Below the pieces are notes generated by a model, which was given only the letters and a program-made list of their open reading frames with translations, was not told where the DNA came from and did not search any database. This document shows, piece after piece, positions 47,391-64,000 of a DNA stretch of 64,000 nt. The translations under genes and the position numbers were made by a program. Position 1 is the first letter of the stretch. Each line of letters opens with the position of its first letter. The stretch covers positions 2,046,001 through 2,110,000 of the forward strand of contig JAPEIS010000004.1 of assembly GCA_029531795.1 (NCBI GenBank), in the 5' to 3' direction. This DNA comes from Sclerotinia nivalis (lineage: Eukaryota > Ascomycota > Leotiomycetes > Helotiales > Sclerotiniaceae).

Positions 47391-48196
47391 CAAATGTTTT
47401 AGAGCGCCCTGCTGCTTCTAATCTTGATGACGAGCCAATTTCTAAATTCCTTCCATCAACAGTATAAGAAGTTCTTTCCCAAATCGATATTAAAAATAGT
47501 TTCTATGCTGGACTCTAAGTTTGGTATGAAGTTCTGCAGGGAGGCATCTGATTTCTCTGGAATGGGAAGGTGGGTATGCCGGAGATTTCGGCAACAGTCG
47601 TGGAACAAACGATCAGCGTTCATACCAAGAGTAGTCCGAGTGCTATAGCATCAACTCGAACGATGATTCCTCTTACTTGTTTGCACATTTCACCATCCAA
47701 GAGATTGGATCCGAAGAGAACTGTCATCTTGTATTTCCCTTTCAATTTCTCTGCTCATAAGAATAAAAATTACGAAGCTCTTTTCCTCCTACTCCATCAT
47801 CCCAAACTATGCCCAAACCAAATTTTATGATTTAAACCCTTTACCTCCCAAGTATCTGCCGTATGGTTTGCCCATATACCCACCGAGTCTTGTTCATTGC
47901 ACGTAAGTATTATGCGTCCCTGCATTTCCCATTGCGTTCATTTATCATGATCAAATAAACTCTCCAAAACTGAACCGAATTATGACGCAGAAATCCTTAC
48001 TCGACGCCCAAAACTCCAAAAGGTTCCTTCCGAATCCGAGTCCCCATTTTCCCACTCAAAATTGTAGTGAATCCCCAAACCCAGCCCATCAAACACCCAT
48101 AACTATATGAGCTACTGTTCCACCCATTTCATCAACCCATTCGTCGATGCCAAATACCAATATATTTATACAAGAAGACTTCCATAAACCTTCTCA

Positions 48197-49609
48197 TTAA
48201 TCGACAATCATCCACCAGATACTTCCAATGAAAGCAACCAACACTACTGTAGTAAGAATTCCCGCCCCGACCTTATCACCCGTAGTAGCCGGCTTCGTTG
48301 TTGAAAAACTACTTGAGCTCTTCCCCGACCCAGCAGTCGGATCCCCTTTACTCGTTCCGCCGGTGGTATTAGTTACTGGTCCTGCAACCTGCTCAATGAG
48401 ATTACTCTGAATAACCTCTAAAGCCGACATCTGTTCTCCTACACCATAAAATCCATCCCACTTGCCGGTTCTCCAATTAAGCCCACAAGTACGTCCATTA
48501 TCTCCTCCAACACATGATGCGGCGGCCCCTGCAGCAGAGGGACGTAAGTAGGCCATAACGGCATCGTAGGTAAAGGGAGCCATTTTCGTTGTGGCAGCTA
48601 GCCAGCGAGCAAGGTATGCCTTGAAAGATTGTTGATCAATATTGCATTTCCCATTATTTTCACAGGCTACCTCCATCATGATGTTATTCTGGAAGAACAC
48701 ATGGGTGCCATTCAGTAAACCCTCAACACGTCCACGCCAAAGATCGCTTCCGTTGGTGTAGTTGTACATATTTGCTGCGCCGAGCAGGAAAGCTCCGGCA
48801 TTATAAGTCCACTGTATATGGTTAAGCCTAGTACAGTTTATCGTGTCGTCAGAACCATCGTAAACATAGTAGCTTTCATCCATTAGTCCCACATTTCCCA
48901 TCCAGTCCCAAGTTTTCTCTGCCCACTGCGCATATGTATCGTTGCCGGTATATTTCGCAAGTCGTGCACCCAAATTGAAGAAGCAGCCATTGGAGATGGA
49001 GTTTTTGTAATTATAACCATTATTGAACGTAAAGATTTGCCATCGTAAGCCACCACCACAAGTACTATCATCCCATCGAGGGGCTTGAGTATTGAAAACC
49101 GCCTGCGCAAGAGCGAGCCATTGAGGTTTATTTGAAGGAGGGTTTGGAAAGTTCACTTCGGCAGCAGACATGGCCGCCAATCCCCAGAATCCCTGGTCAT
49201 CATTTCCCTCCGTTTTCGTTTGATTCGGGGTCATATAATCATTGTCAGGTCCCGTCTGCCACAGCATGGCCTCAGTGGTAACATCATTATATGACGAATC
49301 ACCTGTATAATACCAATAGTCGATCAGCGAGCCGAACATTGCTCCTGCCTCCCACCAATAATATGGCGCTGGTAGATTTCCAGGTATGCCGCCCGTCTTA
49401 TTTCCTGTGTAATAGGTCATCATGTCGTACGCGATTGTACTTGCCGCGCTCTTGATAGAGTCTGGATCCACAGTCAGTAAAGAAGATATGGCGGCATGGG
49501 GAACAAGATACATACCCGGAGAAGTAAGATCTACTTCTATCGCATTAACTACATGACTTCCAGCTATTAAAGCTATAGCCAAAGTCGATGACGACTTCGA
49601 AAGCTTCAT
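48197..49609 (-). CDS. GH76 mannan endo-1,6-alpha-mannosidase, GPI-anchored (Dcw1/Dfg5-like)
   Basis: A single-exon ORF of 470 aa. An N-terminal signal peptide ([14 protein letters not shown]) starts the protein. The GH76 (alpha/alpha)6 domain follows, with the catalytic Asp pair in [10 protein letters not shown] (D137, D138) and further signatures [10 protein letters not shown] and [15 protein letters not shown] Ser/Thr-rich linker and a hydrophobic tail ([19 protein letters not shown]) form a GPI-attachment signal. In fungi these enzymes act at the plasma membrane and are thought to cross-link GPI-glycoproteins to wall glucan by cutting and transferring their mannan core. Several N-glycosylation sequons are present. 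The start is the first ATG directly before the signal peptide. It is 2.5 kb from the laccase; a functional link is not implied. Confidence 0.93.
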   Translation of the reverse strand: MKLSKSSSTLAIALIAGSHVVNAIEVDLTSPGMYLVPHAAISSLLTVDPDSIKSAASTIAYDMMTYYTGNKTGGIPGNLPAPYYWWEAGAMFGSLIDYWYYTGDSSYNDVTTEAMLWQTGPDNDYMTPNQTKTEGNDDQGFWGLAAMSAAEVNFPNPPSNKPQWLALAQAVFNTQAPRWDDSTCGGGLRWQIFTFNNGYNYKNSISNGCFFNLGARLAKYTGNDTYAQWAEKTWDWMGNVGLMDESYYVYDGSDDTINCTRLNHIQWTYNAGAFLLGAANMYNYTNGSDLWRGRVEGLLNGTHVFFQNNIMMEVACENNGKCNIDQQSFKAYLARWLAATTKMAPFTYDAVMAYLRPSAAGAAASCVGGDNGRTCGLNWRTGKWDGFYGVGEQMSALEVIQSNLIEQVAGPVTNTTGGTSKGDPTAGSGKSSSSFSTTKPATTGDKVGAGILTTVVLVAFIGSIWWMIVD

Positions 49610-52401
49610 GATTTAGTATGATATTTGTTTGTGCAATTTTGTGTAATGTGTATTAATAGGTATTGAGGCTGGAAATGCGCCGAGGTCAATGACGTCGAGA
49701 CACCAAGAGGTGAATTTGACGGAGTATACAGAAATAAACAATAGTTCGAAGAATCTCCAATTAAATTATATCCTGGTATTCGATCAAAACGCGATAGGAG
49801 AAACGATTGAATTATTCCACTTGCTCTAGTTTTCCAAGAACCAAGATCAACAATGAACGGTTGTAACGATTGAAATGATTTTCGGGCGGCAAAAGTCCAA
49901 AAACTTAAGCCAACGAGCGATTTGATTGTAGCAAAGCAACCACCATCACCATATTAAGATGGGTATTATGGAATAAATGTTGTTTTGTTGAGGTTGTCGA
50001 GAAGGATGGAAAAATGATCAAGGGAGGAGGGTAATTGAAAATATTGGAAGGTAAATGTAAAGTAACCGTTGGTTGTTGTACAGGGTAGCAGTAATGGCTC
50101 TGTGGAATTCTCTCGTATTGATGAATGGAAAGGGAAAGCACGGATGTGGAGGTAAAGTTGATCTTGCGGGGAATGAAGTTGATAAGTAGTAAGGTAAGGA
50201 TGTGAGGCGAAGCAGTCTTGGAACTCAATTCCAAGAATGTAATCTAAAAGAGGAACGAACTTTCGTCGGTGTTTAGTTAAGCAGAATAGAGTCGAGAGTA
50301 GAGGACCTAGTAGAGTAAAGTACATTACGGTACAGTAAGTAGTTCACTTGAGCAATAGGGTAAAGCAAATGTGAACTTGAGGAAAAGAAAGGAGGACTCT
50401 TGTGTTCCATGACCTTGAAAGAAATACTAATGTTTCAAAGGGAAAGGGGGAGAAGAATAATTGAAAGCGATGAAAGAAATTGAATCCAAACCTCGTATTT
50501 CGTTCCTTGGTAAATAAAAAGGCACAAAGGCATTTACGAGTTTATACCAGTATCCGGTATTTACCTTGCAGTATCTACAAGGTACATCGCTCATTCAGCG
50601 CCGTTCAGATGATTATTGAATTTCTTGGTCTTCTCTAACATAATTCATCAACTCAGCCTAGGTAATTACTCACTCATTTGGTTACAGCCATGTTGGACCA
50701 CACGTGCAGGTGGACTTCGCATAATGTCTAGGCAAACAGTAGGTAGCTAACTCGGCGAGCTAATGGTGATGTGGCTATCATATTATCTTGTCCTTGAAGT
50801 GAACTTTTGAACTTTTGAACTTTTGAACTTTTGAGCTTTTGAGCTTTTGCTCTAGAAGGTAGGTTGGAATAAAGTTTTGTTGGTTTCGTTTCGCTCTTTC
50901 TTCCCTGAAAAGTTCGGTGGAGAAGGCACGAAATGAGACGGCAGAACTCTCTGTGCTGTGTGCGGTTATTGGTCGATGCGTTTTATATCGTGATCATGTG
51001 ATCGATGTATACATGAGCGACAGTGGGGTGAGTGGCTTTGGCTGTTGAGGTCTGTTTTGCTGTGGTCTGCTGCTGCAGAAGATTTTTCATATCTTCATGG
51101 TGTATTTCATTGATATGTGAGGGGTCCATCAAAATCAAAGAGTTAAGTATAGAAGTAGGAGAAGGCCAGGCAGTATAATAATATTGATGAGACGCAGCTG
51201 TCAGTTTACGTAAACAGAAGATAGTAGAGTAGGTAAGGATAGATAATTATTTCCTTTCCTTGGTTAATCAAACACATTAACGAGACATTAAAGATTGCTG
51301 TGTTTTGAGGCACAGTGCTCCTCAAGAAGTAAAGTAGATTCCCTACCGTGTAAGGCCTACAGATAGCCCGAGCATGCGGAGAATGATATGGATTCAGTCT
51401 CAGGGTGAGGAACGATGTGAAGACAGACTCAAGAGATATCGACGAAATCCTACAAGATCTCCCGTTTCCTCGTATCGACATTTTCAATGCGTATTCGGTC
51501 CTTCATCCTTCATAAAACCTTGACCAATACCTTAATTTGGGCGATTGCTGTATATACAAACGATTATTCTTCAAATTCTGGGTGCCAAACTTCAAATAGG
51601 AACTTCAGCCGCTCCTCTCGTAACTATGAGTACCTGCGTAATATCTTCAAATAGAAATGGAATTTCATTTTCCTCCTTCTCATCCTGTAGTACGAGCAAA
51701 TTGGCACGGATCACATAATTGATAGCCTTACTGATGTTGAAGGATTTTGCAAATTCCTCATGCAAGGCACACGGAATCGTCTATCTCACCGTCGCACGTT
51801 TAGAGGAAGGGGGGAAGGAAGATAAGATCTGAACAAGGATAAATCAAGGATAAGTCAAGGGTTAGAAATAGAGTCTTTAAATTTAATTGGAAGATATATT
51901 GGTCATTAATTAACCCTTGTCTTTTCATGCCTGTCACTTCTATTTTTAAATATAGTAACAAAAAATGACACTTGGGATCCACACTCCAACAACATCATCT
52001 TGTCTGCATCGTCAACATGATTACTATGATTACTACAAATAATACGCACCATCAGCGGAGAGTACTTATTTTCATCAACAGCACTACATAGTTCTGCATA
52101 TTTTTTTATCTTTACCGCTCTTATCCTTTATCGCTGCAAGTTTATACATGTTGTTGATTTCTTGTCAGGGAGCCGGATCTCCTAACGCTGACTTCGAACT
52201 CTTACTCTCCTTTGAATCTTGCGCGTGTCTAAAAGCTTTGGAACTCTTCAGTTTTCCTCTCTCTCTCTCATTCCCTTTCTCTGTTATTCTAGCCTTTTTC
52301 CTCGGGCTAGAATACCATTTCATAATTTCACATTTTCGTCTTCTCTTATTGGCTATTTCGTTTTCTCATACTTAGAATCTCATCATTGCCATATTCTCAA
52401 G
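49610..52401. other. Intergenic region between divergent GH76 and Zn2Cys6 genes
   Basis: A 2.8-kb divergent spacer. It holds the GH76 promoter, a TGAACTTT octamer repeat (50800-50848) and a pyrimidine-rich leader (52250-52380) before the regulator gene. Frames of 90-120 codons near 50.0-50.3 kb read through low-complexity sequence without domain support. Confidence 0.5.
50800..50848. repeat. TGAACTTT / TGAGCTTT octamer repeat
   Basis: About six tandem octamers, the last two with a GAGC variant, in non-coding spacer. Confidence 0.85.
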
Positions 52402-54468
52402 ATGGCAATGACTTTTTCTTCTGAGTTTACATTGGCAGGGTCACCTGCAACTTCTAAGAAGACACGTGTTTGTAGGCAGAAGTCAAAGACAGGGTGTACC
52501 ACTTGCAAGTGAGTAGAAGTGGTGAATAAGACATCAATTGATCCACTCGATCAGTTAGGTGTTTTATAGTATGAAGTTTGTGGTTTCTTTCATCATACTA
52601 AATTTCTTATGTTGAAAGTTAACCATATGGAAATTTGTTAACACATATTTTACTTTTAGAATACGGCGGGTCAAATGTGATGAGACCAAACCATCGTGCA
52701 TGCGATGCAAAAATTTCGGAAGGAAATGTGATGGCTATGAGTATAGCCCTAAGGTATGCCTTAATGTGGTCTTGATTATGACTTTACTGATAACAATCAT
52801 AGGATAAGCCGGCCTGGCTAATGGGCCCAACTATATCTACTGGGATATCTCAAGAGGTTATAGAAACTCCATCAGTTTCAATACCCCCTACTATATCCGT
52901 GATGGACTTTGGAAATGAGCAAGAGGCTCAGTATTTTGATTTCTTCTGTAAAGAAACAGTATTTGAGCTCGCGGGAGGTTCCGAAAAGAAACTATTCAAC
53001 ATCATCATCCTTCAGGCTTGTCATACCGACACGTCCGTCCGACATGCTGCTACCGCAATCGCTGCCTTGAGCAAAGCTATGAAAGCCTCGAAATTTGTGG
53101 ATCAGAACGAAGGCGAAGCTGGGTTCCAGAGGATTTGTGAGTCTCAAATATTACTTGATAATCCGGTGCTAATCAGATCATGGTATAGCCGATCAAGTAG
53201 AAATGCACCATCGATATGCTCTAAAGCAGTATGGAAAATCGCTTCGGTATCTTCGTAATCTCGTGCAGACAAGTCAAAATCCTTTGCGCATACCTTTACT
53301 TGTTTCTCTCATTATTTTCTGCTTTGAGAATTTTCGTAAGCCTCATTTTTCTTAAATATATCTCCTAGAAGGTGATCACTGACTCTCCGACCTTATAGAT
53401 GGCAATACTCAGTTGGCGGATAAGCACATTTACAGTGCACTGAAAATGATGCATCATCATGAAGCATTTTCAAGTCATCCTCGTCACAATCTGTTGCTAA
53501 GTTCTCCTGCACCGGATCTGGTAGAAAATGAGATTGTTACCGCGTATCTCCACCTTGCCCTGGCGATTGTGACAAGACCAGATGATCCGGATTCATTGAG
53601 CTGCAAAGTTCTTGACCTCATTTCCGCCGATATACCACCACCCAATATTCCCCGGCAGCTTGGCAATCTTGAAGAAGCCGAGGTTCACTTGGAACATGTG
53701 CTATATCACTCTCTCCCAAGTATACCAAGAGCAGACCTTGAAAAACGCTTGGCATCACCAGCTCTATCCCCTAAAGGTTTGGCAATCAGCTTCTCAAAAC
53801 TGCAAAGGCTTCATCTGGAAGCATCATCTCCTATTCTTACTGGGTTCGAATTTCCTATGTTCAGTTCCAGTTTTCAGGATTGGCAGAGAGTATTCCAGCC
53901 AATCATTTCTTATGCACAATCTCCTCTGGGCAATGCAGATTATGTTGCTGCAACCACTCTTCAAATCAAAGCTCTTGGCATAGGACTTATGGGCCAAGGA
54001 GTCTTTCTTGATTACCGAATTTCTGATCACTTCCTTCCCATCTTTCGTCAAATTATTTCTCTCAGTCAAAAGCTTGTTTCTGATCCTCAGTTCTTGAAGA
54101 CATTTGTCTTTGATGCGGGGATTATTCCTTCTCTTTTCGTTGTTATATACGCATGTCCTGATCAAAATATAAGGAGAGACGCGGTAATGATCTTGAAGGA
54201 AGCAGCTCCTAGGCGTGAAGGTACTTGGGATGCTCTGAAAATTGCTACCATCGGACAAATGCTCCTAGAATCCGAGGAAATTGGACCCATCAATACGAAA
54301 TCGACCTTTTTACCATTGGACGATATCAATATGATGTCGCCGACATCATATGATGAGATTAAAACACCAATACTTCAATCTCCAAGACCTAGACGAAGAT
54401 CTCTTCTTGTTTCTCCACCTTTGTGGCAACGTGGTCCAGAGCGAGGTTTTGGTGTCGACATTTCTTAA
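52402..54468 (+). CDS. Zn2Cys6 (Gal4-type) transcription factor
   Basis: Five exons: 52402-52508, 52660-52753, 52803-53136, 53177-53335 and 53399-54468; 587 aa, all phases consistent. The binuclear cluster is complete and split by intron 1: C32, C35, C42, C49, C52 and C59 (CX2CX6CX6CX2CX6C), with basic residues IRRVK. A fungal-specific regulatory middle region follows, with landmarks AVRHAATAIAAL-type (here VRHAATAIAALSKA), YALKQYGKSLR and FHGNTQLADKHI. The product should be a nuclear sequence-specific regulator. Its targets are unknown. The nearest candidates for pathway control are the GH76, laccase and reductase genes to the left, but the 2.8-kb gap and GH76's likely housekeeping role make that speculative. 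Intron 3 is only 40 nt. Confidence 0.9.
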
Positions 54469-56401
54469 CAAGCTCATTCAAGGATAGCTGAAAGTTCGCA
54501 TCGTTCTGTTCATAGCCACCTTTATATCACAACCTTCGTGGTCATGACAACAACATTCACTAGGACCTTGACCCGAACACCATAGATTATTCAAAAAATT
54601 TCGATGATATATCTGTCATTATACCTCCTTAAGCTTGGAGGTCTCTTCTGAATGGGCTAATTTGACTGACAGACACACACGGCACACCAGAAGGTACAGT
54701 CATCCACCCATCTCACATCTATAAATTCACCTTTACCTAACCATCCACAGATTTTTGGATTTTCATTTCGTTTCTTTTGATATCAAAATCCAACAAGAAG
54801 CTGTTACGCAATACGACTTCACCACCCTACCAATGCTGATTCGTTGGCCCTCACTTTAGCTACGGTATTTATAAATCTATTTATAGATTTACTTCATTCA
54901 TTCCTCTTCTTTCCTTTCAATTTCTCACGATAAACAATGTCATTTATTCTTTGTTTTTAAGTTCCCATGTTTATATTTTCATTTCCATTTGACGATATTT
55001 CTTTGTATTTTTATACTATATTTAGTTTTCTTTTTAGCATATTATATGATATAGAACTTGGAGGCAAGAATGCACCCGGGGCCGATCTGTTGTTTGCGGG
55101 GTTTTGAGCATGGCGAGCTGGGGATAAAAAGTATTTGGATTACATCGCTGTCTTTCATGGAATCATGGTACGGAAATGTGGATAGAGAAATGGAGTTGAA
55201 GAAGGAAGGCGGGGTTGTTCAGGGGTCTGGTGGTTTGGCTTTTGTAAAACTGTTGTTACTTTGGTATTTTATTTTTCAATACGTTTTATGAGTAGATGAA
55301 TATGGGTGTCTAGACTTTACGAATGAAATTCAATTGATGTTTATATTACTATGTACTCTTATGTTCAATAGTCTTGTGAAACTTTCCCTATCTGCGCTCC
55401 CTGTCGTCCATCAAGAAATATAAATTTGATCTAGATCTACCTGGACCTTAAGTATATCTCTATTCGTATATATATTCTTACGTGGAGCATCAATATATGA
55501 TACAGCCCGCAAAATGAAACGTGTGTTATTATGGATTCTAAATCCGGGGAAGAAGGTTCTGTCTACTACTACATAACTCGGCCCCAATAAACTCAGGAAT
55601 AATATAGCGGATGATAACTGCGTAAAACCAATGCATAGTATATCCTCGACGCTCAAAATATAAATAATTCGCATTGACAAGATTGACAGCATTGACAGTA
55701 GCACCATCACATTACGAAATTGATATCCGTTCCGCATTTGTTTCTTTGATGATTTTATGAAATCTTCAATGTTTCGCCACTGTGACACAGCCATCTTTTT
55801 TTGACTTTTGGGAGCCACCCGATGTTACAATGAACAGGGGTTTTCATAGAGTATCACGTGGAAAATAAGCAGGCGCATGATGATTTTGATGGATGGCGGG
55901 CAGAATTGATTGCGTAGACAAGTTGGCAGGCAACTGGAATTAGAATGGATTCCGACGAAGCCGTTCGTATTCCAACTCCAAGATAAATAAAATTATATAC
56001 CCTTTCACTCTTATGCTGTAAACTTCATTGCTTTCATCGTTTCAATATTTTTTTAGATGCTCAATTGAAATAAATTTTGAGCTATTAGTACCTAGTATTG
56101 ATTCACTCTTCAAAGAAAGCAACTATTAACCTTGAAAAGCCCCCTGGTAGATACCAATCACGTTTGGACCGTACTATTGTTTCGCTTCTAAACGTGCTCC
56201 AGAACCCCATTCAAACCATTTCATTACATCTTCCTTATCTCCAACAACAACAACAACAACAACAACTACTACCTACACAACTCAAATATTCACGACACAA
56301 ACTCTTGCTGAGCTATTTATCATTCAAAGAGGGACCAAAAGCAAAATTAACGACCTAATCTTCACGAACAAATCAATACTCATACCTACACAAACAACAT
56401 A
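54469..56401. other. Intergenic region between Zn2Cys6 gene and v-SNARE gene
   Basis: Nothing convincing. A minus-strand frame of 135 codons (55818-55411; first ATG at 55794) contains a hydrophobic stretch but no recognised domain. A (CAA)8 tract lies in the probable 5' leader of the SNARE gene. Confidence 0.45.
56242..56266. repeat. CAA trinucleotide repeat
   Basis: Eight tandem CAA units, about 140 nt upstream of the SNARE ATG. Confidence 0.9.
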
Positions 56402-57343
56402 ATGGCCGACCACAGAGAACCTCAATATGATCCTTATATCCCAAGCGGAGGAGCTGCTGGTGCAGGTACCCAACAAGCAGGAGGTAATCAAAGGACGGCG
56501 GCATTACAAGCTGTAAGTTACATATGATATTCCGACGGGTAGAGGAGTTGTCTGTCGATGGAGAAGAGTTTCGGGATTTGATGGAGAGTTTTGTCATTCT
56601 GTCATCATTATGCATATGATGATTTTGCGACCGACCTTGCGATAACGATCAACAAGCGATGGAAATAAACATTGCGCTCAATAGCCACGATTCCAAGGAT
56701 AGGAGGGCGTGTCGATTGTGTTGGTATTCGATCAATTATATTATGTTGGCCTCGCTGCGAATGTGTTTTAGCCACCGCCAACACGAGTGCCGACATAAAT
56801 TTTATTTTCTTGATATTTGCTCGCGATGGTTGCGATCATACCTATGCAACAATCTTCGAGAATGATGTTCAGACTGCCAAACTCTCCAAATCCTGAAGTG
56901 GCTCAAACTCAACAGACAGCTTTTGACAACTCGCGGGTAATTCGGTTCATGTTGCAGAGCCTTGACTAACTATTCTTTTCTTCCTAGACTATCGATGATA
57001 CTGTTGGTGTAATGCGCGAGAATATCAACAAGGTCTCAGAACGTGGTGCCCATTTAGATTCCCTCCAAGATAAAACCGACAGCCTCGCAGTTTCAGCACA
57101 AGGTTTCCGTCGTGGAGCCAACAGAGTCCGTAAACAGATGTGGTGGAAGGTAAATAGCGATATCTGGTGAAGATCAAAGGAGTTGTGCTAATCCTTGGTT
57201 ATAGGATATGAAGATGAGGATGTGCTTGATTGTAGGCATCATCGTCTTGATCATTATCATTGTAGTTCCTGCTGGTAAGCTCCTTTAACTTGGTTTGAAG
57301 TTTCACATCTAATGCAATTCCAGTCGTTGCTACAAAGCATTAA
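56402..57343 (+). CDS. snc1: Synaptobrevin/VAMP-type v-SNARE
   Basis: Four exons: 56402-56512, 56988-57149, 57205-57274 and 57324-57343; 120 aa, about the size of yeast Snc1. A short variable N-terminus is followed by the R-SNARE motif ([16 protein letters not shown]), with the zero-layer arginine at Arg56 in [11 protein letters not shown]. The conserved juxtamembrane block [14 protein letters not shown] leads into a C-terminal anchor (about 97-115, [17 protein letters not shown]) and a five-residue lumenal tail. It should sit on secretory vesicles and pair with plasma-membrane Sso/Sec9-type SNAREs for exocytosis, which drives hyphal tip growth. Intron 1 is 475 nt, far longer than others here. 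The ATG is the first in a leader containing a CAA repeat. Confidence 0.93.
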
Positions 57344-62007
<4,664 letters not shown>

Positions 62008-63471
62008 ATGCAAAAGCCCAAGTCCTTTGAGCAAATGCATACAGGTAGTTTGAATTCCGTGTGTTTTTGCGCCCGAAGATAAAAAGTTGATGAAGGGAGT
62101 GAAGAAGTGAGAAAAGGGAAATTTTGATATCAAATTATGCGCAGGATGAAGTAGGTACGGAAGGAGTATGGGTGAATGCGTTGTATATAGGAGGATTAGG
62201 CGAGGATGGTCTTGAAAAGAGCCGATGATTAGGGGTAGTGAGGAGAAATGGTAGGCTACATAGGTTGGTTGGTTGGTTGGTTGCTGCGAGGATGAATGGC
62301 TTGTATCGTATGGTCGTGAAGGAGAGAAGGAGAGAAGGAGAGGAGGTAGTAATGAAATTATAAATACCATCCATTGTCTGTTGTTCAGTTGATTCATTCA
62401 TTTGCGTCATTAATATTTTTGAATATTTCCCTTAATTACGCTTCTATTTAGGTGAGATGAGAGATGAGATGTGAGTCCTTGGATGAATATATGGTTTGTG
62501 AAAGGTCAGTTTTGATAAGGTCTCGGTGGGGGATTGATTGGTGAATAGAGGGGTTGAGAGAGTAAAGCGGAAAGGAAAGGGCAAAGAACTATATATAGAA
62601 AATAAAAAATAATAAAAAAAGATGCACCACAATTCCTTGGAAGTGCAATTACATCATATCAACTCTTAGTAGTTCGAGGCAGCCTTCTGATATCGTTCTA
62701 ATACCGTATTAAGCTTCGTGGAAAAGACATCGAGGATCCATACCCCATACTCATAGACATCTACCATCGACAATAAGATCCCAGTAAGCGGATCGAAATT
62801 ACTACCAACCTCTCCTCTCCTCTCCTCTACTCTCCTCTCCTCTCCTCTCCTCTCCTCTCCTCCGCAACCCAGCTTTCAAGTTCCCATTTTGCTTGCTCTG
62901 CTTTCATCCTTCTTATGCGGTTTGTGAAATGTAAACTTTATACGGAGTACGGAGTACGGAGTTCTAAGATACGCTTTCGGAGATTAAGATTATCTAAACC
63001 TGAAATTTATATTCATCGGATTGTTATGATTAACCTAGGATGGAAATATTTAGGAGCACTATATGTGAGGCTTGTAAGCCCGAAAGACTAGTTCAAGTGA
63101 TTGTTGAACTTTCAGTTTAGATATTCACAAATGATATTTAATATCGTTCATTGCGTTGGTTGTCTCTTTGCCCACGCACCATTTTTGAAAAAGATCACAC
63201 ACGATGATCTCAAATTTGGTATACAATGTTTCTTTTTCTCCATACTATCTATCTAATGCTGTTGTATAGAGTACTCGACGCTATTACAAGAATCCGAATC
63301 CTCGTTTCTCATGACCGATAACTCCGATATTTGAGAAATCTAACGCTTTTTTCCAGTCGCGTCAATACCCCCATTGTCTAAGCCGGGACCAGACTTTCGG
63401 ACCTATACTTTCAAATTCTCAGTCCTCAACTTCACAGATAAGCTATTCCCAGAAACCAGCCCGCTGTAACC
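62008..63471. other. Intergenic region downstream of ARG5,6
   Basis: Shared 3' flanks of ARG5,6 and the unknown gene at the window end. It holds a GGTT run (62263-62282), a TCTCC microsatellite and a triple TACGGAG motif (62941-62962). Overlapping minus-strand ORFs at 61969-62410 are pyrimidine-rich and not credible. Confidence 0.5.
62810..62863. repeat. TCTCC pentamer repeat
   Basis: About ten tandem TCTCC units with one TCTAC variant. Confidence 0.85.
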
Positions 63472-63978
63472 TCATGAAGCTTCCCCAGACTCCAACGGCC
63501 TACTAGATTTGGAAGACTGTGGTGGGAATGATACCGGACCACGACGCATATCATCCGCCGATCCAACAATAAACTCCATTACCTTACCACCAAACTCGTA
63601 AAGATCTTCCCCATCTTTGTTCCGCTTGTGTAATTTGCATTTCTCATCTTCCCAATACGTGACTTCCAAAGGATATTCCAGAGCGTCGTACTCATTGTTT
63701 GACCATCGACTCTCGCGAAAATCTTTCCACGTTTCGTCGTCAAACTTGGACTGTTGCGTTAAATGAACCAATTCCCCCAATTGGGGAACCATGGCTGTAT
63801 CGTCCAGACTAGCAAGTTGATTGAGTGTTCCGTGTAAGTACAACCGCATGGAAGCCCATGGGCCCCCAGAATGGTACCTCGCCGCCGCCAAAACTTCAAA
63901 TAACTCTTTTCGGGAGATTTGACTCAGATTTTTGGGCGCAAAAACGTCTGGTAACCGGATTTCGAATTTGAGATGCAT
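63472..63978 (-). CDS. Hypothetical protein, possibly the 3' exon of a larger gene
   Basis: An ORF of 168 aa from ATG at 63978 to the stop at 63472, polar with protein-like composition (landmarks LFEVLAAARYHSGGP, LHGTLNQLAS and ALEYPLEVTYWEDE). I recognise no family. The bases just before the ATG on the minus strand read ATTGCTAG, a plausible intron acceptor. The frame could therefore be the last exon of a gene starting beyond the window. Taken alone, the ATG is a usable start. The gene is convergent with ARG5,6. Confidence 0.55.
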   Translation of the reverse strand: MHLKFEIRLPDVFAPKNLSQISRKELFEVLAAARYHSGGPWASMRLYLHGTLNQLASLDDTAMVPQLGELVHLTQQSKFDDETWKDFRESRWSNNEYDALEYPLEVTYWEDEKCKLHKRNKDGEDLYEFGGKVMEFIVGSADDMRRGPVSFPPQSSKSSRPLESGEAS

Positions 63979-64000
63979 TCTAGCAATATTTTTCGCTGTC

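Larger units (their letters stand above)
45666..48196. other. Intergenic region between laccase and GH76 genes
   Basis: About 2.5 kb with laccase promoter at the left and the GH76 3' flank at the right. A minus-strand frame of 128 codons (46991-46605) and a plus-strand frame of 86 codons (47570-47830) lack recognisable domains or supporting splice signals. A perfect direct repeat containing ACGCGT lies at 47371-47390. Confidence 0.45.

Noticed and set aside
55411..55818. Minus-strand ORF of 135 codons with a hydrophobic stretch
   Set aside because: First ATG is 24 nt inside; no family recognised. Kept only as a remark in the intergenic entry.

Overview
The window looks like nuclear chromosomal DNA of a filamentous ascomycete, most likely a leotiomycete of the Botrytis/Sclerotinia type. 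That is an inference from gene content and style. Genes are monocistronic on both strands and split by short introns, mostly 40-80 nt, with GTAnGT-like donors and CTAAC/CTAAT branch sites. Gene-poor, AT-rich stretches full of microsatellites separate them. No tRNA, rRNA, CRISPR or bacterial-type operon was seen.

Layout. 0-7.8 kb: a broken GNAT acetyltransferase (-), a nine-exon amidase (+), a homeodomain plus C2H2 transcription factor (-) and a small unknown ORF (+). 7.8-13 kb: a repeat-rich spacer and a type 2 glycosyltransferase (-) containing an 8-nt microexon. 13.6-16 kb: two 1.08-kb copies of one transposable element, each with its own target-site duplication and mutated by transitions in opposite strand sense, as expected from RIP. 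16-23.3 kb: a gene-free stretch. 23.3-32.9 kb: a membrane-anchored GH16 glucanase (+), bifunctional HIS7 (+) with a CPC1/GCN4-type site, an MOSC protein (-) and a Dbf2/Sid2-type NDR kinase (+). 32.9-39.5 kb: a second gene-poor stretch.

39.5-54.5 kb: an NRPS-like A-T-R reductase (+) with an in-frame stop codon in its A domain, a convergent laccase (-), a GPI-anchored GH76 mannanase (-) and a Zn2Cys6 regulator (+). The reductase and laccase could be the core of a small secondary-metabolism locus. 56.4-62 kb: a synaptobrevin/Snc1 v-SNARE (+) and the mitochondrial arginine-biosynthesis polyprotein ARG5,6 (+). The window ends in an unidentified ORF (-).

Functionally the housekeeping genes fall into amino-acid biosynthesis (HIS7, ARG5,6), cell wall (GT2, GH16, GH76), secretion (Snc1) and cytokinesis/septation (Dbf2-like kinase). 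The accessory genes are the amidase, reductase and laccase. Splice models were built by hand: the exons of every multi-exon gene sum to a multiple of three and join conserved motifs, except at the 5' end of the homeodomain gene and in the stop-containing exon of the reductase.
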